A stretch of DNA of 64,000 nt, from positions 13,959,896 to 14,023,895 of the forward strand of contig CM076957.1 in NCBI GenBank assembly GCA_039566865.1. The letters run 5' to 3'. The translations under genes were made by a program, and so were the position numbers. Source of the stretch: Aurelia coerulea (taxonomy: Eukaryota; Cnidaria; Scyphozoa; Semaeostomeae; Ulmaridae). How positions within the stretch are numbered: the stretch's first letter is position 1; each line of letters opens with the position of its first letter. Positions 1 through 10,861 of this stretch are shown here, piece after piece. The notes beneath the pieces were generated by a model. It saw only the letters and a list, made by a program, of their open reading frames with translations, was not told the origin of the DNA and made no database searches.

Positions 1-620
1 GTTGTCTAGGCTTCCTGGGAAATATTATCTGGTTATATGGTCGTTAACACTCCCAAATGTGTTTACCGGTAGCATTGTACAGTTAGTACGGAGATAAGAT
101 CCTCTGTTTTGAAACAAATATTAATTTGGATTTTCTTTCTGCATGAATCAGCAACTACTTATCAGAGACTTTCTCAAACTAGGCATCAAAATTGTAAATC
201 GAAGTCTCTTATATTCACAATATAAAGAACGGGAAAGTTGCATTCATTTCTTCTTCACAGTAGCCATTCAAGCAGTGCGGATATTTGTTGGACATGCTGT
301 AGGTAAAACTTACTGCACGGTCCAATTCAATTGATTGATGAGGTGAGATGAACAAGTGAAGAAGACCAAGCTAAAGTTCTCTTTAGTACAATGTGAACAG
401 TAAAGTCCAAAACGTTATTGAGTTTCCAGACGATTCAGCGGTTTCTACAAACACAGAAAGTTGATAAAGGAAAGAAAACAGCTCTTTCCAGCGCATCCAT
501 AGCAGCGCATCGATAACCAATTTAAAAGAGATACTGCAAATTTGTTTCAAAGGAACTTGCCTCTCATTGAGCAACTTTTGAAAACATCCCTGCAAGAGCG
601 CTCATGATAAAATCTAGCTT
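1..620. other. No recognisable gene
   Basis: Short open frames occur on both strands, but none shows a known domain, splice-flanked exon or repeat. I see nothing supportable up to the inverted-repeat element that begins near 621. Confidence 0.5.
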
Positions 621-1520
621 TACAGTCGGTCCAAAAGTCTGGGTCCACTGCCAAAAAGATTTTTATCAATCGTCAAAAATCTTGATAGAAAGTTTTGATT
701 TTGTATTTGGTACTCAAGAATATTGGTATGTCATGAAACACTGGCATGGCATGATAAATCATTGTTTCAGAAAAACTGCAAGAAAGGAATTTTCCTCCCA
801 TGTTTTTTTGCATGGCATTTCCTTTCAATCCATTTTCGATAAATTATTTTCGGCTATTTTTATTAAACTCCATAACCACAAATGAGACTGGCCTCTCCTT
901 GTAACAATGAACATCAGATACTGAACCCCAGATACTTCTTTGGAGCCCCAGATACTAGGCAGGTGGTAGGTGAGGGTGAAATTACCATTTTTGCACCAAG
1001 CACTGGGATCAGAGAAGTGCACAAGACCTAATCGAGTCTGCGACCCCTTGTCATGAAACTGAAAGGATGGGGCTTGCATCCTTCCTTCCGCCTGACTATA
1101 CCGGCTGCAAACTCAAAGGAATGCACTACTGCGCCACAACATCGTCATTCTTAGAACAAATATCTATTTTGCAGCTTGTTTGCTGACATTTTTTGTCTTT
1201 GTTGTTCTTCATTCTTAACATCTGAATAGCTACAATAACTAGAGTGTTGCTGTGAATGATCATTTAGAGCTAAAAACTACAACACAATTCAAAGCAATAT
1301 GCCACAAAGTAACTTTGCTATTGATAACAATTTTATGACTAGGCAGCAGACTACCTGTTCCCTGTAGAGGCCCTTGATACCAAAGATGTTACCGAATGCC
1401 AAATATTCCATTTGAATTTTTGTCCTATTTTATTGAAATTGAAATTTTATTACTCCATGTTATAAAAACATTTTTTTATGCGACACGTGTCGTGGACTCA
1501 AACTTTTGGACCTGACTGTA
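621..1520. mobile_element. Tc1/mariner-like non-autonomous element
   Basis: The left end reads TACAGTCGGTCCAAAAGT and the right end, on the other strand, TACAGTCAGGTCCAAAAGT. The similarity continues through a shared GTCCAC block, so the terminal inverted repeats are about 28 bp. Both ends sit on TA, the target duplicated by Tc1/mariner transposons. At about 900 bp it is shorter than an autonomous member, and I see no transposase frame, so it looks like a deletion derivative moved in trans. Around 922-958 it holds a small run of CCAGATACT repeats. Confidence 0.7.
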
Positions 1521-1650
1521 TGTACACGATATTTTAAAATCAATATATATGTCGTATTTTCAAGGTACAATGATAAGAAATGGCCAGAGGCTGGTTTGCA
1601 TAGGTTCGCTGGAGTGAACGACCGTAACGACCCAAAAAACTCAAAACATC

Positions 1651-2064
1651 TAAGGCCCGAGTTACATGATGTCGGATTGGTTTTCACTTCGGATTGCCTT
1701 CCCCAATCCGAAGCAAAAGCACTACGCTTTTTGAAGTGATTACACTGCACGATGTCCGATTGTAATGTACTGCGCAGACAAAAACCTCTCTTTCGTATTT
1801 TGGCGGAGGGCGGAGGAGGCAAAGTGATTAGGAATGAGGTTTCGGAGTGAAAATCACTTCGGATTCAGTTGTTACACGAGATGGAATGCGAAGCGAAGTA
1901 CTTCGGATTGATTTTCACTTCACCTCCAGAGCGGAGTGACTTTCACTTCGGTTTCACCCACCGAAGTGCTTCGGATTGCCTCGGCGTCGTGTAACTGGAA
2001 CCCCTATCCGAAGTGAAAAGCAATCCGCAGTGAACCCAATCCGGCGTCGTGTAGCTCAGGCCTA
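1651..2064. mobile_element. MITE with ~30-bp inverted ends and internal subrepeats
   Basis: The left end (TAAGGCCCGAGTTACATGAT) and the inverted right end (TTAGGCCTGAGCTACACGAC) match over about 30 bp and continue to a shared CGGATTGG. Inside, TTCACTTCGGATTG and its complement recur many times, so the element can fold extensively. No coding capacity is seen. No clear target duplication is visible. The LINE-1 copy begins directly after its right end, so it may mark or cause the 5' loss of that LINE. Confidence 0.65.
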
Positions 2065-2080
2065 AAGAACCAAAAAGACA

Positions 2081-2407
2081 ATGAGATATAATGACATTTC
2101 GAAAGGCATCCCAGTTAAGAACATTGTTGAAAATGAAGACAAAGCCGGCCAAAGATTGCGAGAGGTGAAGCCTGAGATAAAGATAACACTTTCTTCTATA
2201 TTTTTACAGGGGTACGACCCACCTAAGAATGTTAATGTAGTTGAAGCAAATCAAGCACTCAAGCGTTACTCTTTTACTAAGGGTTGGGATTTCATCGATC
2301 ATGGAAATATTGCGTTCAAAAATTTGGATGGGGGCGATATACATCTCACCCCTGAGGGGAGTCGCTTGTTTGCCAGGAATCTGATAGCACATACAAAATC
2401 TGGGTGA
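2081..2407 (+). pseudogene. LINE ORF1 C-terminus, SGNH/GDSL esterase-like
   Basis: The 108-codon frame carries the end of an SGNH-hydrolase-like domain of the type found in ORF1 of CR1-like LINEs. It has a hydrophobic strand (ITLSSIF), a WDFIDHGNIAF block, and GGDIHLTPEG, in which Asp and His resemble the C-terminal catalytic Asp-x-x-His of GDSL esterases. The catalytic Ser and Gly/Asn blocks are missing, because the frame begins just after a MITE. The ORF1 esterase is thought to act in the LINE ribonucleoprotein. This copy is a fragment. The assignment rests on motif resemblance only. Confidence 0.6.
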
Positions 2408-2426
2408 TAGTAGCTGGTCTACCAGG

Positions 2427-2954
2427 GTGGGGGTAGTTGATCTACCTTCACCTAAATCTCTAGAATCAAGGGTTGAGGATGCTTCCCAGTCCAACTCTGT
2501 TGGTGGTGGCTCGTGTCAGCAGCATCTAGGGTTCAGGAAAGGTATGGCAATTGCCTCTCTTAAGGTAAATGGTCTTCGTAGCCACCTTGATGAGGTTAAA
2601 CTGCTGTTGAGGAACCTGGGTATCCATATTCTTGCTTTAAATGAAACGAAGCTGGACGGGTTAGTTCCAGAAGAACTGACAGATATCCGGGGTTACCAGC
2701 AGTTTCGCCTTGACAGAACTTGCAACGGAGGACGGGTTTATGTGCGGGACTCAGCCAAGGCCAATCACAGGAGTGATGTACCCTCTGATGGTCTTGAGTT
2801 TCTTTGTATTGAGATAGAGCCACCAAAGAGCAAACCATTTCTTGTTATTGCATGGTACCGACCGCCCAGTGACCCTGTTGGTTCCTTTGATAAGCTGGAA
2901 GAAGACCTTTGCGTAATTGGATCGAGAGGGCAAGGAAATGATCCTGCTTGGTGA
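2427..2954 (+). pseudogene. LINE ORF2 part 1: APE endonuclease N-terminal half
   Basis: The stretch from about residue 40 is the start of an exonuclease-endonuclease-phosphatase fold. It has ASLKVNGLRSHLDE (N-terminal Asn strand), then LALNETKLDG with the metal-binding Glu, and a late strand ending in AWYRPP. This domain nicks target DNA to prime reverse transcription. The frame ends early at TGA 2952. The natural continuation lies in another frame from 2917, so a single-base indel near 2905-2915 separates the two halves. The first ~40 codons may be an upstream leader rather than protein. Confidence 0.8.
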
Positions 2955-3297
2955 CATGAACTGTGATTTCACCAGGGGACCAGGTGATCAGCTCATAGAT
3001 AACAATGCTAAACACATGGCTGGTATCTATGAGCTGTTCAGTTTTAAGCAGCTTGTTGAGGAACCAACAAGAGTCACCCTTGAAACTGCAACAATCATTG
3101 ACCACATTTCCACAACATGTGCTAGAAACATTATCAATGCAGGGGTTCATGAGGTTTCTCTCAGTGATCATTTTATGGTCTACTGTATTCGAAAATTCAA
3201 CGGAGCAGTTGAAAAAGACCATAAAATGATAAAAACTCGCTCTATGAAAAACTTTAAAGAGGATGAATTCCTGTATGATGTTTCTAGCATATGTTAG
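2917..3297 (+). pseudogene. LINE ORF2 part 2: APE endonuclease C-terminal half
   Basis: It continues the endonuclease with ILLGDMNCDF (the catalytic GDxN motif), a hydrophobic LVEEPTR block, IDHIST and LSDHFMVY (the SDH motif with the catalytic His). The frame is the same as that of the RT segment that follows, but TAG at 3295-3297 interrupts it. A one-base change of a Trp codon would explain the stop. A shift near 2910 separates it from the N-terminal half. Confidence 0.85.
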
Positions 3298-3303
3298 GAA
3301 CGA

Positions 3304-5385
3304 GTGTTCCAGCAAACTGATGATATAAACACACTTGTCAATGATTGGTCTACTTTGTTCTCGTTAATCATAGAAAAACATGCTCCTTTAAAGGAAATGC
3401 GCGTATCTGAAAAATATTGCTCCTGGATTGATAAAGATCTCAAGGCTCTGATGTTGACTAGGGATAGGCTAAAAAGAGCTGCTCTTAAGAGTAAGTCACC
3501 TATTCTCATGGACTCGTACAGACAGGCACGAAATAGGGTCAATTCTCTTGATGTCCAGCTCAAGAAACAATATTTTTCCACAAAAATTTCTGAATGTAAG
3601 GGGAACATGAAAGAGTCTTGGAAGACAATCAATGAACTTTTGAATAAAAGATCAAAATCCTGTAACATTGATTGTCTTAAGGATTCTGGCAATGCAATTG
3701 TTAACAAAAAGGACATCTCAAACACAATGAACAATTTCCTTTGTACAATTGGCGAGAAGTTAGCTAGCAAAATTGATACTGCCCCTAACCCTCTTCTGTC
3801 TGGCGACTATACTGGTGATGATAACAGTGTTAGGTTTCAATTTAGGACCATTGAAGTGCAGGAAATCAGAAATGCAATTGCCAAGACTAAAACGTCAAAG
3901 AGCTTTGGGAAGGACAACATCTCCTGCTATTTCTTAAAACTAGCCATGCCTTTTATTGAGAACTCTTTGGCATGTTTGTTTAATACATCACTTGAAACGA
4001 GCCAATTTCCAGACTCGTGGAAATTGGCCAGAGTTACACCAATTTTTAAGGAGGGAGACAAAGCTGAAAAATCGAACTATCGCCCAATTTCAGTTTTACC
4101 TGTCATCTCAAGTCTCTTTGAAAAACTCGTCACAAACCAATTATACCAGCATATGAATGATAATGGTTACCTTTCTCCTGACCAGTCTTGGTTTTTGCGC
4201 CTTCACTCTACTGTGACATGTTTGCTTAAAAACACAGATGACTGGTACAATGGGTTGGACCTCGAAAAGCTAGTGGGACTATTGTTTATTGACCTGAAAA
4301 AGGCATTTGACACAGTCGACCATGACATTCTTTGCAAAAAGCTGGAGTACTATGGTATTCAGCAGCGGGAATTAGCATGGTTCAAATCCTACCTTTCCAA
4401 CCGGAAACAATTTTCTAGGGTTAATTGTGTTGACTCATCAGTTGAGGAAATAAATGTTGGAGTACCTCAGGGCTCATGCCTTGGACCTCTTTTATTCCTC
4501 ATTTACATCAATGACCTCCCACTAGCTGTCCGAAATTCAAATGTGTCCATGTATGCTGATGACACGAGCCTTTGCCATCAATCCAGCGAAATCTCTCAGC
4601 TGAATGAGGCCATCAATGATGATCTTACTGAGGTTGAAAAATTGCTAAAAGGCAACAAGCTTTCACTCAATGTAATGAAATCCCATTCCATGCTTATTTC
4701 CACAAAACCAAAGCATAAATCTCTGAAAAATAAAGGTGAATTTTTGAAGCTAAAAATTCGGGATAATGAGCTTGAAGTTGTTGACAAAACTAAATATCTT
4801 GGTGTGCAGATAGACAACTGCTTGGATTGGAAGGAACACATCAAGACAGTTTCGTCCAAGGTATCAAGAGCGATTGGCTTTCTGAAGCATGCAAAATCCT
4901 TTTTGCCAGAAGAAACTCTTAGGACCATGTACACGGGTATTGTCGAGCCGCACTTCCGCTACTGTTGTTCAGTGTGGGGTTGCTGTGGGGTGACTGAGAT
5001 CAACCAGTTGCAAAAACTACAAAACCGTGCTGCCCGTATTGTAACTGGCAGCAGCTTTGATACCCCGGGCCAACCACTTATCAAAATGCTTGGCTGGAAG
5101 ACCATAGAGGAACTAATTGCTAGTGAGTCTAGTATTATGGTCTTCAAATCTCTTCATGAGGTGGCTCCACAATACATTTGTAATCTTTTCACAAAAACAT
5201 CCCAGCTAACCTCTAAGAATCTTAGGAATACAGCAACTGACCTTAGGTTACCAAAGAAAAACTCCAAAAATGGTCAGAAATGTTTTTCGTTTAGAGGTGC
5301 CAAGTCTTGGAATGGCATCTCAGTTGAGTGTAAGCTGGTTGTTTCAGATTTAAAAATTTTTATTGACAGCTCTAAATTGTATTAG
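3304..5385 (+). CDS. LINE ORF2 part 3: reverse transcriptase
   Basis: This 693-codon open frame carries the non-LTR reverse transcriptase. Blocks in order are NYRPISVLP (around residue 260), FIDLKKAFDTVDHDIL (catalytic Asp near 330), GVPQGSCLGPLLF and MYADDTSL (catalytic Asp pair near 417). A thumb/C-terminal region ends in the LINE-typical FRGAKSWNGI block. It has no start of its own and is the rest of ORF2 after the TAG at 3295. RT motifs are intact, but the protein would lack its endonuclease. GVPQG is followed by SCLGP rather than the commoner SILGP. Confidence 0.9.
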   Translation: MFQQTDDINTLVNDWSTLFSLIIEKHAPLKEMRVSEKYCSWIDKDLKALMLTRDRLKRAALKSKSPILMDSYRQARNRVNSLDVQLKKQYFSTKISECKGNMKESWKTINELLNKRSKSCNIDCLKDSGNAIVNKKDISNTMNNFLCTIGEKLASKIDTAPNPLLSGDYTGDDNSVRFQFRTIEVQEIRNAIAKTKTSKSFGKDNISCYFLKLAMPFIENSLACLFNTSLETSQFPDSWKLARVTPIFKEGDKAEKSNYRPISVLPVISSLFEKLVTNQLYQHMNDNGYLSPDQSWFLRLHSTVTCLLKNTDDWYNGLDLEKLVGLLFIDLKKAFDTVDHDILCKKLEYYGIQQRELAWFKSYLSNRKQFSRVNCVDSSVEEINVGVPQGSCLGPLLFLIYINDLPLAVRNSNVSMYADDTSLCHQSSEISQLNEAINDDLTEVEKLLKGNKLSLNVMKSHSMLISTKPKHKSLKNKGEFLKLKIRDNELEVVDKTKYLGVQIDNCLDWKEHIKTVSSKVSRAIGFLKHAKSFLPEETLRTMYTGIVEPHFRYCCSVWGCCGVTEINQLQKLQNRAARIVTGSSFDTPGQPLIKMLGWKTIEELIASESSIMVFKSLHEVAPQYICNLFTKTSQLTSKNLRNTATDLRLPKKNSKNGQKCFSFRGAKSWNGISVECKLVVSDLKIFIDSSKLY

Positions 5386-5431
5386 GTTAATTTAAGTTAT
5401 ATTAGTATTTAATTTTTGTAAGTTTTGTAGT

Positions 5432-5497
5432 GGAGGGCCCCTTGAAAATCAGCATTGCTGAAGGGCTACCCTCCTTAAATATTTGAAATGAAATGAA
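5432..5497 (+). repeat. LINE-1 3' stem-loop and terminal short repeat
   Basis: GGAGGG at 5432-5437 can pair with CCCTCC at 5469-5474, and the inner CAGCATTGCTG forms a smaller stem. A TTGAAATGAAATGAATGA tail follows. CR1/L2-type LINEs use such 3' hairpins plus a short tandem tail for RT recognition. The tail marks the 3' end of this copy. Confidence 0.65.
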
Positions 5498-6435
5498 TGA
5501 CATGAAAAATGAGAGGTGCAAAGATAAACTCCTCAAGTACCCTGGCGGCCCTTAAGACCGACTCTCTAGGTTAAATCGACTTTTTATCCTGACGACCTAA
5601 AAGGCACACTGCACTGTGATCCAGAATTGCAGAATAGGGGAAAAAATAGTAAAAAGTGAACTTTATCTCATTCTATACCGCCAATCATGCAGCTGGAAGT
5701 AATTTCATTTTTATTTCTAAACTCTTGACAATTTTTATAGCAATCTCATAATGGCATTTTTTAAGAAGCTAAACAATCCAAATGCAGTCTGTGATGAAAT
5801 CGTCTTTACATTTACGTTTTTGCCAAAGATTGGTACAAATTCTTAAGAGCTTTAGGTTTCAAAACTGATCGGCCAAAAATCAAGAAATGTAGGTTTCACT
5901 GGTCAGATTAGAATTGTCATTTACTTTGACATCCAGTTGGAAAGTGAAAGTTCGTTATCAATTTCAGAACAAGGTTCAGGACAATAAATATTTTCTTTCT
6001 TGTATCAGTTCATGTCATCATTATTTCTTGGCTCAATTCCTACTTTGTAAAATTCTATTGAAATACTCATAGCTGGATTGAAGAATTCTTGAAGGATTAA
6101 AGAATTTATTTGGTTTCCGCTCTTTTCTCAACAAGGGGCAATGTGGATTTTCTTGAAGAAAGGATTGAAAATATGGACATCTAGAGGAATTCACAATACT
6201 TTCAATTACATAATTAGCTGTTTAACGTGAGATGAGGGTAAATTATTTCTGACTCTTCGGAGATTGGACAGAGGAAGTTGAAAGATGCCCTCCAAATGCT
6301 GCTATGCCGTAAGCAGTAATGAGAACAAAACAACATCATAGGTCAAAATTCAAAGATTAATATATCGGCTGTCTCTCGACCGCTTTGACTTTTGTTTTTA
6401 CATAGACCTCCTGAGTGTGCTTAATAAAGAGGAGG
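5498..6435. other. No recognisable gene
   Basis: AT-rich spacer with no supported exon. Around 5606 it contains CACTGTGATCCAGA, a short sequence that recurs near 24500, 26995 and 43465, mostly inverted, and is probably a fragment of a dispersed repeat. Confidence 0.4.
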
Positions 6436-6437
6436 TA

Positions 6438-7025
6438 CTGGGTGACCCAGAAAGAAGTGACCCAACGCAATCTGCTTTAGAAAAAGAAAGTACGTGGCTA
6501 ATGGAAATGCTTCAAACGTTGTTCTGTCGCTAAAAGACTAGCCTACATCATGAGTATTTTTGGAATTTTTTTCAGCCCTGTAAATTTCCCGAATTAAAGA
6601 TTTGAGAAAACGAGCAAGCTTGAAATCCACAAAAAGTCATCAAAAACAGGGGATCAATTAAAAACCATTTCAGATCGTCAAAACCATGAGGAGGGTGTTT
6701 CATTTCAGCCAGGGAGTAGGCAACTCAGTTAAGAGTTTCCAGAGCAAGTTTTTGGTCCCTAGATACCTATCCTCCTCGTTGTTTTGAAGATCTGACAAGG
6801 CTGCAAATCGATCCCCTGTTTTTGACGACTTTTTGAAGATTTCAAACATGCCCTTTTTCTCATAATCCTTAATTCGGGAAATTACCGTGTGGAAAAAATT
6901 GCGAAAAAATACTCATAATGTAGGCTAGACTTTTAGCCACAGAACAACGTTTGAAGTATTTTAATCAGCCACTTACTTTTTTGTCCATAACAGATTGCGT
7001 TGGGTCACTTTTTTGGGTCACCCGG
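6438..7025. mobile_element. Palindromic TA-flanked MITE (mariner-like ends)
   Basis: About 210 bp at the left (CTGGGTGACCCAGAAAGAAG onward) recurs inverted at the right end (…TTTGGGTCACCCGG), with a loop of roughly 150 bp. Both ends abut TA (6436-6437 and 7026-7027), and the TACYGGGTGACCC terminus is like many Tc1/mariner-derived palindromic MITEs. No protein is encoded. A transcript would form a long hairpin. A smaller element with related ends (CCGGGTGTCCC) sits at 56314. Confidence 0.8.
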
Positions 7026-7289
7026 TATAATGAATTTGGTATTCAAAACTTTGTTTTTGCCAGTTATTCCTTGCTAAATCACTGTGTACTGTTAGTTTTG
7101 CATTCAACAAAATTCATTTGCATGTACACTTCAATTGCAACATCCAGAAGATCTGCCGATGATTGTAATAAAAAGTTTGAGACCCTTACACAACGACTTA
7201 ATTTCTTTTGCTCTGATCGTATATTTTTCGTTCGAACTCGCTGTAAGATCCACAAACTCAATGCAAGCCTCTTGGCTTTTTTTGAAAGA

Positions 7290-7940
7290 TGTCAAACAGA
7301 AGAAATTTGATGGTTTAACTGGAATAATTAGCTCCACACAGCAACCTAGCACGCCTTCCACTTCAAAGAACATTGTACGGACAATACCAGATGACCTGCC
7401 CCTTACACAAGATGAGATTTCGGTGCTTAATAAAGAACCTCGTTCCACTGAGGCAATCAATTGACAAATTCCAAACCTTGCACGATACGGATGCGTTTTT
7501 CTCGACGTCTCGGTCTTAAAATCTTCCATCATGCTGAGGACAATTCAAATAGCGAAGATGCTAGAAATCCCACTGCAACACTGATTGATCAACTCTTTCG
7601 GGACTCTTTCCCACTACATTAACTTGGACACCTGTACCTGGCAAGTTTAATGCCCTGGATTACTACATCAACAAATGCAAACACGAGCTCGCACAGATCA
7701 ACTATAAAAGAAACTGTTCAAGATCCAATCTTACATAGAATGAATTGAGAGCTCTTAACAGCCTCAAGAAACGTACCGATATTGTCATCGAACCAGCTGA
7801 CAAGGGTGGCTGTGTGGTTGTCTGGAGACGAGATTTGTATGTAAACGAAGGTGCATCTTAGCTTGATAACAACACAAATTTCTACGTTCAGCAAAAGAAA
7901 GATCCAACAAAGTCCTTCAACAAAACTATCGGGTACCCAT
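7290..7940 (+). pseudogene. Penelope-like element RT fragment (N-terminal), decayed
   Basis: Translated in shifting frames, this stretch gives the N-terminal half of a Penelope-like reverse transcriptase. Landmarks are LTQDEISVLNK, a TDAFFSRRL-like block near 7477, and KFNALDYYINKCKHEL (about 7640). IVIEPADKGGCVVVW (around 7785) is the hallmark PLE RT1 motif, and DNNTNFYVQ follows. Several frameshifts and stops interrupt it and it ends abruptly near 7940, before the catalytic Asp motifs. It is an inactive relic. A separate GIY-YIG half of a Penelope-like element lies on the minus strand near 57 kb. Confidence 0.75.
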
Positions 7941-7944
7941 AAAA

Positions 7945-9590
7945 AAGTACTCCTGTTTAAAAAATCATCAAAAAATTGATTATCAAACCTTTCATAGAAT
8001 TTTCTTTTTGAATTTTTTTGTCAAAGACCCAACAATATTTATTGATGCTAAAATGTTTGCTTTTGATGCAACGAGGTAGAAAAATTACAAATTGAAAAAC
8101 CTTATGTTGAGCTATACTTTTTAAGGAAAACGTTCAATCTTGCCTAACAGTCACAGTCAAAATTTTCAGATTTTTCATCGTCATCGAAGTCTCTAATGAT
8201 AGTGTGCATTTCTTTCTGTCATTTATGACCAAACTAGAAGCTTTATATACACAAAGAAATTGATCTGGCAAGCCTAAAAGCCCTTTTGCAGTATGATTCA
8301 AAACCAGGTAGCCCTAAAAAGAGCAAAATTTGCTAATTTTAAACCAATTACAAGATCAGCTATGTCTCGAAAAATAATTTGGTCCTTGATCTAAAGCCCC
8401 ATCGCCCCATCACTGGCTGCTGTGAGCGCTTTGGTGTACAATCTTGGGATGTTTGTTTACAAGAGGAATGGGTACTATAATTAAAGAAACGCGCAAAAAA
8501 TACTTTGCTGACGCCATGAGCTTCAAGTTGAGACGTGGTTTACTTTTTTCTGGCGTGTGAATCCAGCGATATGTGAAGATGAAAGAGGCCTACCTATGAT
8601 GGGATCGCAAGTAGTCTCCATTTTTCACTTCGTGTTTCCTTGCAGCAATTATATTTTCTCTTGCTTCTCTGCTACTGTTTACTAGAACCGCAGTCAAAAC
8701 AATTAAAACTTTACTCCACCTCTCTAAGTGAATATTTACAAACAAATTTTGATCATAATATCTCCTGCTTCCCAGCCGGGGGTAAAGTTCTAACTGCAGT
8801 CAGATAGGCTACAGATCGCCCTCTTCCGATCACGAGGTTTGGCTTCTAGGATTCTCTCTCAATGAAGAGATGAGAGATGAGGTGGAAGGTGAAATAAACA
8901 AACATGAAATAAACGAGGCTGTGCGATTGTTTTTTCGCCTCTTTATCGTAGCAAGCCTCATTATGGTGTCTCGTGCCATTTTCAATGTATGAGTAATGGA
9001 TAAAGAGGCTAGCAGCGATTGAGAACAGTAGGGAAAATTGTACTTGCCATGCGCAAAGAGCGCACAGGGGACCATTAAGCTATAATATTGCTTTTACGGA
9101 CATTCCACGCGAGCAGAGTTGTGGTTCTGTGGCCTAAACTTCTTTTCATTGAAGATTTCTTGATTCAAGCACAGATGTAACTTATAAATACAATTTCCAT
9201 TGACAATTATTCTGGTTACTTTCTCATCAATCATTGGGAAAAGTGGTGTATTCAAACTGACACAGAAACAGACCGAATTTTATTGTGGAAACTTTACTCC
9301 AGATAATAGAGATAAATATGCCTAACTTAAAGGCTTCTAAAGAAGACTAATCGATTATTCCTTGCAAAAACTTGCGATGAAAAGCAAACACCTGTTTGTA
9401 AACATGATCTGGTTTGGCACTTGAAATTACAATCTGGCCTAGAAGAACCCCCGAGTATAATGTGATCTATGATATGGTCTCGTGGTATCAGTTGATCGGG
9501 AGCCCACCACACTGCACCATCTGTGTGCCAGATCTTGCTGGTTATTTATCATGTGCTGAAGGCTAGGTTCCACCTTGTTGATGTTTAGGC
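7945..9590. other. Non-coding stretch with a dispersed repeat (8870-9080)
   Basis: No supported gene. The part at 8900-9035, read on the minus strand, shares AATTTTCCCTACTG and then GAGGCGAAAAAACAATC plus CAGCCTCGTTT with 18520-18585, so the two are copies of one dispersed repeat in opposite orientation. The rest is unremarkable AT-rich sequence. Confidence 0.45.
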
Positions 9591-9902
9591 CTACATTTCT
9601 CCAAGCCAAATGAGCATGGATCGTTGTTTGATTTGCATGTATCGAGTTATGTTCTGCTTCAATCTATTTAGAGACAACCATCTGACTGTAGATCTGATTA
9701 ATTTTCCATTTTGGTCGCAAGATAATCGCCAGAAAGAAGTGTGATGGCGGACGGACGTGTTCTGCTGTGGTAGATCGTTAAGTTGCAGCATTGGGCATCT
9801 GCTAGCGTTCGTGAATATGTTTTGTTAGGTTGTTATAAATTCTTGATAAGTTCGTTATGTAAATATTCACTAAGAAGGAGGAATAAGTTTTATTTTGAAG
9901 AA

Positions 9903-10739
9903 ATGGATCCAAGAAAAGCCGAAGGTGCTCCATCAAAGCAAGACGATTTAGGCCAAGGCCAAGACCAAGTGGATGAGGAGCAGCGAGGTATGTCAGTCCT
10001 AGCGTTCAATGAGATTGGTAAGATTCTGGATGAAAAGCTTGACAAAAAGCTATCCACTTTAAAGGAAGACTTGGCTACGAAAACTTGCATTGAAAGTCTG
10101 CGAGAAACAATTATTGAGCAAAACAGCAAAATCGAAACCCTGGAAGCGAAGGTAGTTCTCCTCGAAAGCTACATAAAATGTATTGAGCGAAACGAGGAGC
10201 TGACAAAAAGGCATACAGATCAACTGGAGTCAAATGAAGAGAGAATTGAGCAGCTTGAACTTAAAGCTGACGATATGGAGCAATACCAGCGCCGTTTATG
10301 CTTGCGAATAAATGGAGTTGAGCAAGAAGCTGATGAGTCTGCGAATAAATGCCTCCAGAAAGTGAAAAAGATCTTCAAGGAAGAGTTAAAAGTTGACATT
10401 CCTGAGTCCGTTATTGACAGGGCCCATAGGATTGGGAAAGTAAGGGAAGATACTGAAACTGGTAAGAAACATCGTTCAATAATAGTACGCTTCACAACAT
10501 GGCGCCACAAAACGGCTGTCTACAGGGCCAGAAAGAAATGTGAAGATTACAAGTTTCGGCTAGATTTGACACGTAGAAGAGTAAAGCTTCTGGAAAAGGC
10601 AAATGAGTGGTTAAAGGACAAGCCTTCATGTTTTGCTATGGCAGATATAAACTGCAGACTTTGTCTTAAGTGGGAAGATGGAAAGTTCTATTACTTCGAA
10701 ACTGAATATGACCTGATTGACCTTCTCAAATACGAGTGA
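9903..10739 (+). CDS. LINE ORF1-type coiled-coil RNA-binding protein
   Basis: From the ATG at 9903 (GAAGAAATGG, a good context) this is a 278-residue protein. The open frame extends 40 codons further upstream, but the coding-like sequence starts at MDPRKAEG. Residues ~30-130 are strongly heptad-like and charged, a coiled coil. Then come LEQYQRRL-type residues (MEQYQRRLCLRINGV), DRAHRIG and RSIIVRFTTWRHKTAVYRARKK. These match the RRM-like and C-terminal regions of L1-type ORF1 proteins, which trimerise and chaperone LINE RNA. No endonuclease/RT follows directly. LINE-B begins about 0.9 kb downstream on the same strand and could be its ORF2, but that link is inference. The frame is intact. Confidence 0.8.
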   Translation: MDPRKAEGAPSKQDDLGQGQDQVDEEQRGMSVLAFNEIGKILDEKLDKKLSTLKEDLATKTCIESLRETIIEQNSKIETLEAKVVLLESYIKCIERNEELTKRHTDQLESNEERIEQLELKADDMEQYQRRLCLRINGVEQEADESANKCLQKVKKIFKEELKVDIPESVIDRAHRIGKVREDTETGKKHRSIIVRFTTWRHKTAVYRARKKCEDYKFRLDLTRRRVKLLEKANEWLKDKPSCFAMADINCRLCLKWEDGKFYYFETEYDLIDLLKYE

Positions 10740-10861
10740 ATTACGAGCTGAATTACGAGCTGTAATTAGTTAGATACGTTGAGTTTTCAGCAAATTTGCT
10801 TTGATTGAGTCGTCCATCTAGAAAAATTTTGTGGTTGTACAACATGATGAATAATCAAATA

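Larger units (their letters stand above)
2068..5497 (+). mobile_element. LINE-1 copy: esterase-ORF1 / endonuclease / RT (CR1/L2-like)
   Basis: Coding pieces in order are the end of an esterase-type ORF1, an APE-type endonuclease, reverse transcriptase and a conserved C-terminal tail. They are followed by a 3' hairpin (5432-5474) and a short TGAAATGAAATGAA tail. Esterase ORF1, APE endonuclease and non-poly(A) short-repeat ends are typical of the CR1/L2 group. The 5' end is missing at the MITE. One frameshift near 2910 and one in-frame TAG at 3295 break ORF2, so this copy is not expected to be active. Confidence 0.85.

Noticed and set aside
1569..1648. RYNDKKW…AGVNDRND resembling a GVND-type esterase block before the MITE
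   Set aside because: It could mean that LINE-1 ORF1 continues left of the MITE, but the similarity is a few residues only and the flanks show no target duplication.
10741..10765. GAATTACGAGCT repeated twice after the ORF1 stop
   Set aside because: Very short duplication, no further structure.
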